Shown here piece after piece: positions 46,568 through 55,466 of a stretch of DNA of 64,000 nucleotides; position 1 is the stretch's first letter; each line of letters begins with the position of its first letter. The notes beneath the pieces were generated by a model. The model was not told the DNA's origin. It saw nothing but the letters and a program-made list of their open reading frames with translations, and ran no database searches. Made by a program: the position numbers and the translations under genes. This DNA is from BQJD01 sp964350265. Lineage in GTDB: Bacteria; Pseudomonadota; Gammaproteobacteria; Arenicellales; CAJQKF01. The DNA is taken from NCBI GenBank assembly GCA_964350265.1, contig CAYGJZ010000011.1, positions 1-64,000 on the forward strand, given 5' to 3'.

Positions 46568-47301
46568 GCGCCGAGCTCGGCCTCGCGGCGGCCTTCCTGG
46601 TCGGCCTGCTCGGCTCGGTGCACTGCCTGGGCATGTGCAGCGGCATCGCCGGCCTGGCCGGTGCCACCGGCCAGGCCGCCTCGCCGGGCGGACGGCTGCG
46701 GCGGGTGCTGGCCTACAACCTCGGGCGCATCTTCAGCTATGCCCTGGTCGGACTGGCCGTCGGCGCGCTGGGCGACGGGGTCTACCGGCTGCTGCCGCAG
46801 GCGCGCTTCAGCGATCTTGGCATGCTGGTGTCGGGTGTCTTCCTGGTTGCCCTCGGCGCCTACCTGGCCGGCTGGTGGCAGGGACTGGCGAAGCTGGAGG
46901 TGATCGGCGGTCATGCCTGGACCGCGCTGCGGCCGCTGGCGGCGCGGCTGCTGCCGATCCGCGGGCCGGGTCGCGCACTGGCCGCCGGCATGTTGTGGGG
47001 ATTCCTGCCCTGCGGCCTGGTCTATGCCACCCTGGTGCTCGCGCTGTCAGCCGCCGATCCCCTGCGCTCCGCTGCCCTGATGCTGTTCTTTGGCCTTGGC
47101 ACGCTGCCCGCCATGCTTGCCGTCGGCGGGCTCGGCGACCAGTTGGCGCACTGGCGAACCCGGCCCGGTGTGCGTCGCGCGGTGGGCGTGGTGGTGATCG
47201 CCTTCGGGCTGGTGACCTTCTTCGGCGGTGGCCCGTGGCATGCGCACCACGCCCACCCGGCGGGTGCGGATCACGCCGGCCACGCCCAACACGGGGCCTA
47301 G
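46564..47301 (+). CDS. TauE/SafE-like (DsbD-type) membrane protein linked to cbb3 oxidase
   Basis: A 245-aa six-helix protein starting with GTG at 46564. Its two-fold repeat has Cys-containing motifs GSVHCLGMCSGIAGL and WGFLPCGLVYATLVLAL. These pairs resemble copper- or thiol-handling proteins rather than classical sulfite exporters, and such genes often follow fixH in cbb3 loci. The His-rich C-terminus (HAHHAHPAGADHAGHAQHG) supports metal binding. Copper supply to the oxidase is an inference. It is the last gene of the cco operon. Confidence 0.75.
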   Translation: MSAELGLAAAFLVGLLGSVHCLGMCSGIAGLAGATGQAASPGGRLRRVLAYNLGRIFSYALVGLAVGALGDGVYRLLPQARFSDLGMLVSGVFLVALGAYLAGWWQGLAKLEVIGGHAWTALRPLAARLLPIRGPGRALAAGMLWGFLPCGLVYATLVLALSAADPLRSAALMLFFGLGTLPAMLAVGGLGDQLAHWRTRPGVRRAVGVVVIAFGLVTFFGGGPWHAHHAHPAGADHAGHAQHGA

Positions 47302-47316
47302 GGCCAGCCCGGCGGG

Positions 47317-49530
47317 CTACTGCGTGTTGCGCTTGCGCAGGTTGTCGAGCTTGCGCAGGTTCTGCTTGCGCGCCGCCTGGTAGCGCTTCGACGCCATGTC
47401 GACGAACTTCTCCTGGCTCGACTTCTCACCGTCTTCGCGCAACGAGCGGTAGCTGCAGTCCGACTGCATCTCCCAGGCGCCGAAGCGGTCGTTCATGCAG
47501 GTATTGAGGATCATGCGCAGGTCCAGCTTGAGGTCGTCCGACTCCACCGGGGTGAGCACTTCCACGCGGCTTTCCAGGTTGCGCTTCATCAGGTCCGCAG
47601 AACCGATGTAGAACTCCTCGTTGGCGTCGCCGCCGTTGCGGAAGTAGTAGATGCGGCTGTGCTCGAGAAAGCGGCCGACGATGCTGATCACGCGGATGTT
47701 CTCGGAGATGCCCGGAATGCCGACCTTGATCCGGCAGGTGTCGCGGATGATCAGGTCGACGGTCACCCCGGCCATGGAGGCGCGGTAGAGCTCCTTGCAG
47801 ATGTCCGGGTCCTCCAGCGCATTGCACTTGAACTGGATGTGCCCGTACTCGCCGGCCTTGTGCAGCTTGATCTCGCGGCGGATCCTGTTGATCAGGTTGC
47901 TCTTCATCAGCCGTGGCGCCGGCAGGATCTTGTGATAGCTGCGGTTCGGCGTGTAGCCGGTGGTGAGGAAGTTGAAGAACTCGGTGATGTCGTTGCCGAT
48001 CTCCCGGTTGCAGGTCAGAAGGCCCAGGTCGCAGTAGAGCTGGGCGGTGCCCTCGTGGTAGTTGCCGGTGCCGATGTGCACGTAGCGGCGGATGCCGTTG
48101 TAGTCCTGGCGAACCGCCATGATGACCTTGCTGTGGGTCTTCAGACCGACCACGCCGTAGGTGACGTGAATGCCGGCTTCTTCCATGTGGCTGGCCCAGC
48201 GGATGTTGGTGGCCTCGTCGAAGCGGGCCTTCAGTTCCACCGCCACCGCCACCTGCTTGCCGTTGCGCGCGGCCTCGATCAGGCAGTCGACGATCTTGCT
48301 GGCCTTGCCGGTGCGGTAGAGCGTCATCTTGATGGCCAGCACCTTGGGGTCCTGGCTGGCCTCCTCGAGGAAGCGCAGCACCGAGGTGGCGAAGGACTCG
48401 TAGGGATGCTGCAGCAGGATGTCGCCATGCTCGCGCAGGATGTGGAAGATGCTGCGGTTGTCGAGCAGCCGGAAGTGGTCGGAGGGCCGGTGCGGCACGT
48501 CGCGCAGGTTGGCAATGGGCAGCGTGCAGATCTCGAACAGGTCGCGCTTGGCGAACAGGCCGGCGGTGTCGACCACGTCCTCGGACTCGTCGAGACCGAG
48601 CTCGGCGGAGATCATGCCGCGACGGGTCGGGTCCATGTCCCGCTGCACGGTCAGTTGCACGATGGGGGCGAACTTGCGTTCGCGCAGTTCGGACACGATC
48701 ATCTCCAGCAGGTCGTTGGCAGCCGCCTCGTTGCGCTCGGTGCTGGCGTTTCGCACCACCCGGAACAGCTCGCAGTGGTCGATCACCATGCCGGGGAACA
48801 GCAGGTCGAGGTTGCCGGCCATGATCTGCTCGATGCGCACGAAACGGCGGCTCTCGCCGATCGGGATGAAGCGCTTGGTGCCCGAGCCCACCGGCACCTT
48901 CACCCGGGCGAGGGAGGAATACTCGCTGTCGGGATGGTGCAGGGTTACCAGCAGGTTCAGCGACAGGTTGGAGACGAACGGGAACGGGTGCGCCGGGTCC
49001 ACCGCCTGCGGCGTGATCAACGGGTAGATGTTCTCCAGGTAGTAGCGGCGCAGCACCTGGCGGTCGTTGTCGCTGAGCTTGCCGTAGTCGCACAGCTCGA
49101 CGCCGTACTTCGGCAGCAGGACGAGAATGCGCGCGAGGCTCTCCTCGATCTCGCCCTCCAGCGAGGTGATGAACTCCCGGCACATGCGGATCTGCTCGCG
49201 CGGGCTGCGGCCGTCGACGGTCAGTTCCCGGTAGCCTGCGCCTTCCTGCTGTCGCAGGCCGCCGATGCGCTTCATGTAGAACTCGTCGAGGTTGGACGAG
49301 ACGATGGCGATGAACTTCAACCGCTCGAGCAGTGGCAGGGTCTCGTCCCCGGCCATGCTCAGCACCCGCTGGTTGAACCGCAGCCAGGTGATCTCCCGGT
49401 TCTGGTACAGCGAAGGCTTGGCGAAGTCGACGTTCTTGCGCGCCGCCGCCACGCGGGCGGCGGGCCGTGCGGCGTCGTCGTCGCGGGCCGGGGAGGGCGC
49501 CTTGGCGGGCGCGATGGGGTTCTGGGTCAT
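47317..49530 (-). CDS. ppk1: polyphosphate kinase
   Basis: Synthesises inorganic polyphosphate from ATP. The 737-aa PPK1 has the N-terminal YQNREITWLRFNQRVL and the phospho-accepting His in VVGLKTHSKVIM. A second conserved His is in YVHIGTGNYHE, and RFDEATNIRWA binds nucleotide. ATG at 49530 is preferred; a TTG at 49587 would add 19 Pro-rich residues. Residues 1-40 are Ala/Pro-rich and not conserved. It lies 165 bases downstream of ppx on the same strand. Confidence 0.95.
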   Translation of the reverse strand: MTQNPIAPAKAPSPARDDDAARPAARVAAARKNVDFAKPSLYQNREITWLRFNQRVLSMAGDETLPLLERLKFIAIVSSNLDEFYMKRIGGLRQQEGAGYRELTVDGRSPREQIRMCREFITSLEGEIEESLARILVLLPKYGVELCDYGKLSDNDRQVLRRYYLENIYPLITPQAVDPAHPFPFVSNLSLNLLVTLHHPDSEYSSLARVKVPVGSGTKRFIPIGESRRFVRIEQIMAGNLDLLFPGMVIDHCELFRVVRNASTERNEAAANDLLEMIVSELRERKFAPIVQLTVQRDMDPTRRGMISAELGLDESEDVVDTAGLFAKRDLFEICTLPIANLRDVPHRPSDHFRLLDNRSIFHILREHGDILLQHPYESFATSVLRFLEEASQDPKVLAIKMTLYRTGKASKIVDCLIEAARNGKQVAVAVELKARFDEATNIRWASHMEEAGIHVTYGVVGLKTHSKVIMAVRQDYNGIRRYVHIGTGNYHEGTAQLYCDLGLLTCNREIGNDITEFFNFLTTGYTPNRSYHKILPAPRLMKSNLINRIRREIKLHKAGEYGHIQFKCNALEDPDICKELYRASMAGVTVDLIIRDTCRIKVGIPGISENIRVISIVGRFLEHSRIYYFRNGGDANEEFYIGSADLMKRNLESRVEVLTPVESDDLKLDLRMILNTCMNDRFGAWEMQSDCSYRSLREDGEKSSQEKFVDMASKRYQAARKQNLRKLDNLRKRNTQ

Positions 49531-49695
49531 GATCGGTTCGTCACGCGGGTGATCGACCGGCGCAGGCGGCTCCGCAGGGGAAGACAACGCCGGTCACGGT
49601 TGGCCGGGCAGGTTGCGAACCATTCTTGCACACCTTCCATGGCGGTACTACATTTCCGCCGCGTTGGCAACAAAACTGTCATCTGCCGCCGCGTG

Positions 49696-51204
49696 TCAAC
49701 GCGGCTTGATGTCGATCTCGTAGCCGAGGGCACCGACCAGGCGGGACTCCTCTTCCAGCTGGGCCACCGTCAGCGGGCGCGCCTGCAGCCAGTCCGCAGG
49801 CAGCTCGAGGGTGAGTTTCCGTTCCTTTGCCAGCAGGCGCATGGTGGGCAGTTCGCGCGGACTGCGCGGCCGGTTCAGCGCCACCGCCAGGCGCAGCAGG
49901 AGAACCAGGCGCTCGGTGGCTTCGCGGTGGTTGTCCGGGATCGAGGCGAACACCAGGTCGTTCAGCTTGCGCCGGTGGCCGCGCACCAGGGTGGCAAGCA
50001 AGGCCCGCTCGGGCAGGGAAAATCCCGGCAGATCGGTGTTGGCGATCACGTAGGCGCCATGCTTGTGGTACTGGTGGTGGGAGATGTCCAGGCCGGTCTC
50101 GTGCAGTCGTGCCGCCCAGCACAGCAGCGATCGACGCACCGGGTCATCCAGTTTCCAGCGTTCCGCCACGTCGTCGAGGAGGCGCAGCGCGCTGGCTTCC
50201 ACCCGTGCTCCCTGGGCGGCATCGACATGGTAGCGACTGGCGAGGTCGGCGATGGACTGCTCGCGCACGTCCTGCCGACGCTGTCGCCCGATCAGCTCTT
50301 CCACCACCCCTTCGCGCAGCGCGGCGTCGGAGACTTCCATCTTCTCGATGCCGAGTTGCGAGAAGCAGGCATTGAGCACCGCCACGCCGCCGGCGAACAC
50401 CGGCGCGCGCCGCTCGCTCAGCCCGGGCAGGTTGCGCGGCGTTGCCTTGCCGAGGCTGATCATGTGCGCGGTCAGGCGCTCGAGACCGTCGGCGGTGATC
50501 AGGTTCTTGCACCAGCCGGCTTCGCGAACCACCTTGAGGATGGCCTTGACGGTGCCCGAGGAGCCGATGGCCACGTCCCAGCCGGCGCCGCGGAAGCCCT
50601 CGACGATGGGCATCAACTCGATGCTGGCCGAGACGATGGCGTCGTGCATGCGCTGGCGGTTGATCTCGCCGCCCGGGAAGAAGCGGTCGGACAGCGACAC
50701 GCAGCCCATGAACAGGCTTTCCATGTGCACCGGTCTGTCGCCGTTGCCGATGATCAGCTCGGTACTGCCGCCACCGATGTCGATGACCAGGTTGCGGCCG
50801 TCGCCCGAGGTGCGGGTGCGCGACACGCCGAGGTAGATCAGGCGGGCTTCCTCGGTGCCGGAGATGACTTCGATGGAGTGGTCGAGCAGGGCCTCGGCAC
50901 GGTCCAGGAAGTGGCGCGCGTTCTTCGCCTTGCGCAGGGTGTTGGTGGCGACGATGCGAATGTCCTGGCGACGCACGTGCCGCAGACGCTGGCCGATGCG
51001 CGACAACGCATGCAGCGCCTGTTCCATCTTCGCCTCGGTCAGGCAGTTGTTGCCGTCGAGACCGGCGGCCAGGCGCACGTACTCGTTGAGGCGGTCGACC
51101 ACGCGCAGCTTCTCGTCGTCTTCACGGACGATGATCAGGTGGAAGCTGTTGGAGCCGAGGTCCAGTGCCGCCAGCTCCCGGGTCGCGCCGTCGGTGGCGG
51201 CCAC
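49696..51204 (-). CDS. ppx: exopolyphosphatase (Ppx/GppA)
   Basis: Releases phosphate from polyphosphate chains. The 502-aa protein has the actin-like ATPase folds typical of Ppx/GppA: LAALDLGSNSFHL, IDIGGGSTELI and SSGTVKA. An HD-like C-terminal domain (LCWAARLHETGLDISHH) suggests Ppx rather than GppA. The GTG start overlaps the fnr stop by one base, so fnr-ppx are translated together, an unexpected pairing. ppk follows. Confidence 0.93.
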   Translation of the reverse strand: MAATDGATRELAALDLGSNSFHLIIVREDDEKLRVVDRLNEYVRLAAGLDGNNCLTEAKMEQALHALSRIGQRLRHVRRQDIRIVATNTLRKAKNARHFLDRAEALLDHSIEVISGTEEARLIYLGVSRTRTSGDGRNLVIDIGGGSTELIIGNGDRPVHMESLFMGCVSLSDRFFPGGEINRQRMHDAIVSASIELMPIVEGFRGAGWDVAIGSSGTVKAILKVVREAGWCKNLITADGLERLTAHMISLGKATPRNLPGLSERRAPVFAGGVAVLNACFSQLGIEKMEVSDAALREGVVEELIGRQRRQDVREQSIADLASRYHVDAAQGARVEASALRLLDDVAERWKLDDPVRRSLLCWAARLHETGLDISHHQYHKHGAYVIANTDLPGFSLPERALLATLVRGHRRKLNDLVFASIPDNHREATERLVLLLRLAVALNRPRSPRELPTMRLLAKERKLTLELPADWLQARPLTVAQLEEESRLVGALGYEIDIKPR

Positions 51205-51941
51205 TAGGAAGCCCGCGCGTCCACGGATTGGCCGATGCTTCGCTTCAGGGCGTCGAAGTCATGGATCAAGACGTGGCGCCGATGGATCTCGACCACGTGC
51301 TCACGGGCCAGCGTGGCCAGCAGCCTGGAGATGGTTTCGGCGGCCAGGCCCAGGTAATTGGCCATGTCGTGGCGCGACATGGGCAGTTCGAACTCCTGCC
51401 GGGAGAAGCCGCGTCGGCCGAGCCGATGGCTCAGGCTGAGCAGGAACGATGCCAGCCGCTCCGGGGCGGTGTGGCGGGCGAGCAGCAGCAGCATGGACTG
51501 CTCCTGGCTGATCTCGCGCCGCATCACCTGGTAGACCTCGCGTTGCAGTCCCTTGACCTGGCCGGCCAGGTTCTCGAGCTTGTCCAGCGGCAGTTCGCAG
51601 ACCCGGCTGCGGTCGAGGGCGACCACGGTACAGTTGTGCAGGGCGTCGACGCCGTCGAAGCCGATCAGTTCGCCGGGCAGGTGAAAGCCGACGATCTGCT
51701 CGATGCCGTCACGGGTCGACACCACGGACTTCATGGCCCCGGACTTCACCGCGTACAGGGCCCTGGAGCGGTCCCCGGCGCGGTACAGCGTGGCGCCCCT
51801 GGCCATCGGCGGCCGCGGTGCGACGATCTCCTCGAACCGCTCCAGCTCGTCGTCGGACAGACTGCGCGGCAGGCACAGCTCGGCAAGGCTGCAGTGCTGG
51901 CAGGAGAGCTTTACGCCTTCGATGGTGATGAGATTCGCCAT
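51204..51941 (-). CDS. fnr: oxygen-sensing transcription regulator Fnr/Anr
   Basis: A global regulator that turns on anaerobic and microaerobic genes when its [4Fe-4S] cluster is intact. The 245-aa protein has cluster cysteines C14, C17 and C23 (SCQHCSLAELC) and C115 (RVCELP), the same arrangement as E. coli Fnr. A cyclic-nucleotide-like domain (GFHLPGELIGFDG) and a helix-turn-helix with the Fnr-type recognition element LAAETISRLL follow. ATG at 51941; the longer open frame is unsupported. The cbb3 genes are classical targets, but their promoter lies in a gap. Confidence 0.95.
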   Translation of the reverse strand: MANLITIEGVKLSCQHCSLAELCLPRSLSDDELERFEEIVAPRPPMARGATLYRAGDRSRALYAVKSGAMKSVVSTRDGIEQIVGFHLPGELIGFDGVDALHNCTVVALDRSRVCELPLDKLENLAGQVKGLQREVYQVMRREISQEQSMLLLLARHTAPERLASFLLSLSHRLGRRGFSRQEFELPMSRHDMANYLGLAAETISRLLATLAREHVVEIHRRHVLIHDFDALKRSIGQSVDARAS

Positions 51942-51993
51942 GGCCGGGGAGGGAGCGGTTGCGCGGGCGCGGTCCGCCAAGCGGACGGCAACG

Positions 51994-52023
51994 AGAGTAC
52001 CAAACGGCCCTTGGCGGTGACAA
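51994..52023 (-). promoter_or_regulatory. putative promoter of fnr
   Basis: On the minus strand TTGTCA (52018-52023) and TACTCT with an upstream TG (extended -10, 51994-51999) are 18 bases apart. They lie 53-82 bases before the fnr ATG. The -35 is embedded in the inverted repeat at 52013-52035. Confidence 0.35.
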
Positions 52024-52035
52024 TTGTCCACCGCC
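52013..52035. promoter_or_regulatory. inverted repeat overlapping the fnr promoter
   Basis: GGCGGTG and CACCGCC flank ACAATTGT plus one base, forming a 23-base near-perfect palindrome. It could be an operator for fnr or a hairpin after yggT; no T-tract follows on the minus strand, so an operator is somewhat more likely. It does not match the Fnr consensus (TTGAT-N4-ATCAA). Confidence 0.4.
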
Positions 52036-52057
52036 CGCCGGCCGCCGGGAGGACGGC

Positions 52058-52633
52058 TCAGATCAGCATCATGTAGCCGCTGTCGGCGATCGGGGCGACG
52101 ATCAGCTTCAGCACCAGCATCAGCACGATGACCAGCACGAAGGGCGAGAAATCCAGTCCGCCGACGGCGGGCAGCACGCGCCGGATGGGCAGCAGGAGCG
52201 GATCGCTGAGCGAGTCCAGCAGCCGGGTCAGCGGGTTGTAGCCGCCCTGGAACCAGCTCAGGATGGCGCGGGCGACGGTGGCGAAGATGAACACGTAGAC
52301 GATGGTCTCGAGGATCTCGGCAATGGCCAGGACCACGGCCGGGCCCGGGCCGAGGGAGACCCCGGCCAGCGTGGCGATGGCGAACAGCTTGACCAGCGCC
52401 ACGCCGAAGGCCAGCACCAGCGATGCGACGTCGATGCCCAGGAAGCCGGGAATGAAACGACGCAGGAAGCGCAGCGGCGGGTTGGTCAGCACCACCACGA
52501 ACTGGGACAGCGGGTTGTAGAAATCCGCACGCATCAACTGGAACAGGAAGCGCAGGATCACCACCAGCAGGTAGAAGCCGACCACCACTTCCACCAGGAA
52601 GCGGCCGGCATCGTGCAGGTAGGAAGGATTCAT
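52058..52633 (-). CDS. YggT family membrane protein
   Basis: A 191-aa inner-membrane protein with two YGGT repeats (VGFYLLVVILRFLFQLMRAD...NPLSQFVVVLTNPPLRFLRR, then ARAILSWFQGGYNPLTRLL...DPLLLPIRRVLP, shown in part). Its role is unsettled; links to osmotic tolerance and division proteins have been suggested. The ATG overlaps the proC stop by one base. yggS-proC-yggT is a conserved set. Confidence 0.9.
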   Translation of the reverse strand: MNPSYLHDAGRFLVEVVVGFYLLVVILRFLFQLMRADFYNPLSQFVVVLTNPPLRFLRRFIPGFLGIDVASLVLAFGVALVKLFAIATLAGVSLGPGPAVVLAIAEILETIVYVFIFATVARAILSWFQGGYNPLTRLLDSLSDPLLLPIRRVLPAVGGLDFSPFVLVIVLMLVLKLIVAPIADSGYMMLI

Positions 52634-53463
52634 CAACGATGCTCCGGTTGCGAAAGTTCGATCGAACGGCGCCGGGCCGCGTCGATGGCGTCGGCGAAGG
52701 CCTGTTCCAGCCCGGCCGCGGTGAGCGCCTGGACGCCCTGTTCGGTGGTGCCGCCCGGCGAGGTCACGTTGCGACGAAGCTGTTCGAGGCTTTCCTCCGA
52801 CTGCATGGCCAGCGCGGCGGCGCCGAGCGCCGTCTGGGTGCACAGGCGCCGCGCGGTGTCGGCGTCGAGGCCATGCCGTTCGGCGGCGCGGCACAGCGCA
52901 TCCATGACCAGGAAGAAGTAGGCCGGCCCGCTGCCCGACAGCGCGGTCACCGTGTCCAGCAACGATTCGTCGTCGAGCCAGCTGGTGATGCCCACCGCGG
53001 CCAGCAGGGCATCGGCGGTTTGCCGTTGTGCCTGGCCCACCCGCGCATTGCCGCACAGGGCGCTGGCGCCGTGACCGACCAGGGCCGGGGTGTTGGGCAT
53101 CACCCGGACGATGGCGCACTGTCCGCCGGACCACTGGTCGATCTGGTCGAGGGTGATGCCGGCGGCCACCGAGATGATCATCGGCTGGTGCGCGCGGAAG
53201 CGTTCCGCCAGGGGCTGAACCACCTCGGCCATGCGTTGCGGCTTGACCGCGAGCACGCAGGTGTCGGAGGCCGCCACCAGCGCGGCATTGTCCGCCGTCA
53301 CCTGGATGCCGTGACGGGCGGCCAGGGTGTCGCGGCGTTCCTCGCTGGGATCGGCGGCGGCGAGGGCGCCGGGATCGTGGCCGTTGGCGAGCAGGCCGCC
53401 GATCAGCGCCTCGGCCATGTTGCCGCCGCCGATGAATCCGATATCGCAATGTGCAAGGGTCAT
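52633..53463 (-). CDS. proC: pyrroline-5-carboxylate reductase
   Basis: The last step of proline synthesis, with NADPH. The 276-aa protein has the Rossmann motif IGFIGGGNMAEALIGGL, the VAVKP-type AVKPQRM, RVMPNTPALVG and the C-terminal signature ALSGSGPAYFF with NVTSPGGTTEQG. ATG at 53463 overlaps the yggS stop (ATGA); the longer open frame is a shadow of yggS. Confidence 0.96.
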   Translation of the reverse strand: MTLAHCDIGFIGGGNMAEALIGGLLANGHDPGALAAADPSEERRDTLAARHGIQVTADNAALVAASDTCVLAVKPQRMAEVVQPLAERFRAHQPMIISVAAGITLDQIDQWSGGQCAIVRVMPNTPALVGHGASALCGNARVGQAQRQTADALLAAVGITSWLDDESLLDTVTALSGSGPAYFFLVMDALCRAAERHGLDADTARRLCTQTALGAAALAMQSEESLEQLRRNVTSPGGTTEQGVQALTAAGLEQAFADAIDAARRRSIELSQPEHR

Positions 53464-54170
53464 TTCGTTGCTCCGCTGCGCGGTCCGAACAGCGCGGTGC
53501 CGATGCGCACGTGGGTCGCACCTTCCAGGATCGCTGCTTCCAGGTCCGCGCTCATGCCCATCGACAGGCAGTCGATGTCGACGCCGCCGTTGCGCAGTTC
53601 GTGAAACAGGCGGCGCATGCGCGCCAGCGGCCGCCGTTGTGCTTCCAGGTCCTGTGCCGGTGCCGGGATGGCCATCAGGCCGCGCAGCCGCAGCGCGCGC
53701 ATTTCCTGGATCTCGTGGACCAGTTCCACCATGCCGTGCACGCTGACGCCGGACTTGTCCGTCTCGTCGTCGATGTTGACCTGCACCAGCACGTTGATGC
53801 GTCGGCCCACCGCGTGCGCCGCCGCGTCCAGGCGGCGGGCGACCCGGGAACGGTCGACGCTGTGTACCCAGGTGAAGCGCCGGACCAGTTCCGCGCACTT
53901 GTTCGATTGTATATGGCCGATGTAGTGCCAGCACAGGTCGCGAGCGGACAGCGAGTTGATCTTGACCGCCGCCTCCTGCAGGTAGTTCTCGCCGAAATCG
54001 ACCTGTCCGGCGTCGGCCAGGTGATGGATGGCGGTGGCCGGCTGGGTCTTGCTCACCGCCACCAGGGTGATCTCGCCGGGATCGCGCCCGGCCTCGGCGC
54101 AGGCCCTGGCGATGCGCTCGCGCACCGCGGCAAGGCGGCTGGCGGGGGACGTGGAAGCTTGTGCAGACAT
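53460..54170 (-). CDS. PLP homeostasis protein YggS
   Basis: A 236-aa alanine-racemase-like single-domain protein that binds pyridoxal phosphate and controls its free level. It has LVAVSKTQPATAI with the PLP Lys, FGENYLQEA, WHYIGHIQSNK and the C-terminal SMGMSADLEAAI plus VRIGTALFGPR. ATG at 54170 is the family-type start; a frame to 54251 adds unconserved sequence. It diverges from pilT, the usual gammaproteobacterial arrangement. Confidence 0.94.
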   Translation of the reverse strand: MSAQASTSPASRLAAVRERIARACAEAGRDPGEITLVAVSKTQPATAIHHLADAGQVDFGENYLQEAAVKINSLSARDLCWHYIGHIQSNKCAELVRRFTWVHSVDRSRVARRLDAAAHAVGRRINVLVQVNIDDETDKSGVSVHGMVELVHEIQEMRALRLRGLMAIPAPAQDLEAQRRPLARMRRLFHELRNGGVDIDCLSMGMSADLEAAILEGATHVRIGTALFGPRSGATK

Positions 54171-54344
54171 GATCGTGGCTACCGGGTACGTGCCTTCGGG
54201 GTTTTTCGTACCGGTCCGGGGTGCGCGGCCGGTCACGGGGAATGGAAACATCCTGTATTATACTTTCGCCGCACGGGCCCTGGCTGCACCGGCGCAGTGA
54301 TTGCCCGGCCCGACATCGAATGCATTCTCCAATCCGGGGCCATC

Positions 54345-55379
54345 ATGGACCTATCCGAAGTTCTCGCCTTTGCCGCCAAGAACAAGGCGTCCGACCTGCA
54401 CCTGTCGGCGGGCCTGCCGCCGATGATCCGCATCGACGGCGAAATCAAGCGCATCAACGTGGATCCGCTGGACAGTCACACCGTCCACAGCATGATCTAC
54501 GACATCATGAATGACAAGCAGCGCAAGGACTACGAGGAGTTCCTGGAGACGGATTTTTCCTTCGACCTGCCCGGCATTGCCCGGTTTCGTGTCAACGCCT
54601 TCAACCAGTCGCGCGGCCCGGCGGCGGTGTTCCGGACCATTCCGAACAAGATCGTCACCCTGACCGATCTCGGCGCGCCGTCGATACTCGCTCAATTGGC
54701 GCTGCGCCCGCGCGGGCTGATCCTGGTCACCGGCGCCACCGGTTCGGGCAAGTCGACCACGCTGGCCGCCATGGTGGACCATATCAACGAGAGCCACCGG
54801 GCGCACATCCTGACCATCGAGGACCCCATCGAGTTCCTCCATGTCAGCAAGAACTGCGTCATCAACCAGCGCGAGCTCGGCCCGCACACGCACAGCTTCG
54901 CCAATGCCCTGCGCTCGGCGCTGCGCGAGGACCCGGACGTCATCCTGGTCGGCGAGCTGCGCGACCAGGAAACCATTCGCCTCGCGCTGACCGCCTCGGA
55001 AACCGGCCACCTGGTGTTCGGCACGTTGCACACGTCCTCGGCGTCGAAGACGGTGGACCGCATCATCGACGTGTTTCCGGCCGGAGAAAAGGAGATGGTG
55101 CGCACCATGCTGTCCGAATCGCTGCAGGCGGTGGTCTCGCAGACCCTGCTCAAGCGGGTCACCGGCGGACGCATCGCGGCCTGGGAAATCATGATCGGCG
55201 TGCCGGCGATTCGCAACCTGATCCGTGAGAACAAGGTGCCGCAGATGTACTCGGTGATGCAGACCGGGCAGCAGGCGCACATGCAGACCATGGACCAGTG
55301 CCTGCTCGACCTGGTGCAGCGACGACTGGTCAGCCCGGACAGCGCCAAGGCGCTGGCGCTGGACAAGTCGAAGTTCTAG
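54345..55379 (+). CDS. pilT: type IV pilus retraction ATPase PilT
   Basis: The hexameric motor that depolymerises pili for twitching motility and DNA uptake. The 344-aa protein has Walker A at 130-137 (GATGSGKS), the Asp box (TIEDPIEFLH), Walker B (DPDVILVGELRD) and the His box (ETGHLVFGTLHTSSA). The C-terminal AIRNLIRENK is the retraction motif. ATG at 54345; the upstream open frame is a shadow. The 174-base spacer to yggS contains an AT-rich TATTATACT word near 54256 that may be its -10. Confidence 0.96.
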   Translation: MDLSEVLAFAAKNKASDLHLSAGLPPMIRIDGEIKRINVDPLDSHTVHSMIYDIMNDKQRKDYEEFLETDFSFDLPGIARFRVNAFNQSRGPAAVFRTIPNKIVTLTDLGAPSILAQLALRPRGLILVTGATGSGKSTTLAAMVDHINESHRAHILTIEDPIEFLHVSKNCVINQRELGPHTHSFANALRSALREDPDVILVGELRDQETIRLALTASETGHLVFGTLHTSSASKTVDRIIDVFPAGEKEMVRTMLSESLQAVVSQTLLKRVTGGRIAAWEIMIGVPAIRNLIRENKVPQMYSVMQTGQQAHMQTMDQCLLDLVQRRLVSPDSAKALALDKSKF

Positions 55380-55466
55380 CCAGTCCATCGACGCGCCCAT
55401 CGTCGTGGCCGGGACCCACCACACACGAATGCAGCGACCGGCGAAGCCGGCGGGGAGAAGACCATC

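Noticed and set aside
47659..51207. Very long plus-strand open frame opposite ppk and ppx
   Set aside because: It is a GC-rich shadow on the opposite strand; the minus-strand genes have complete family motifs and this frame has none.
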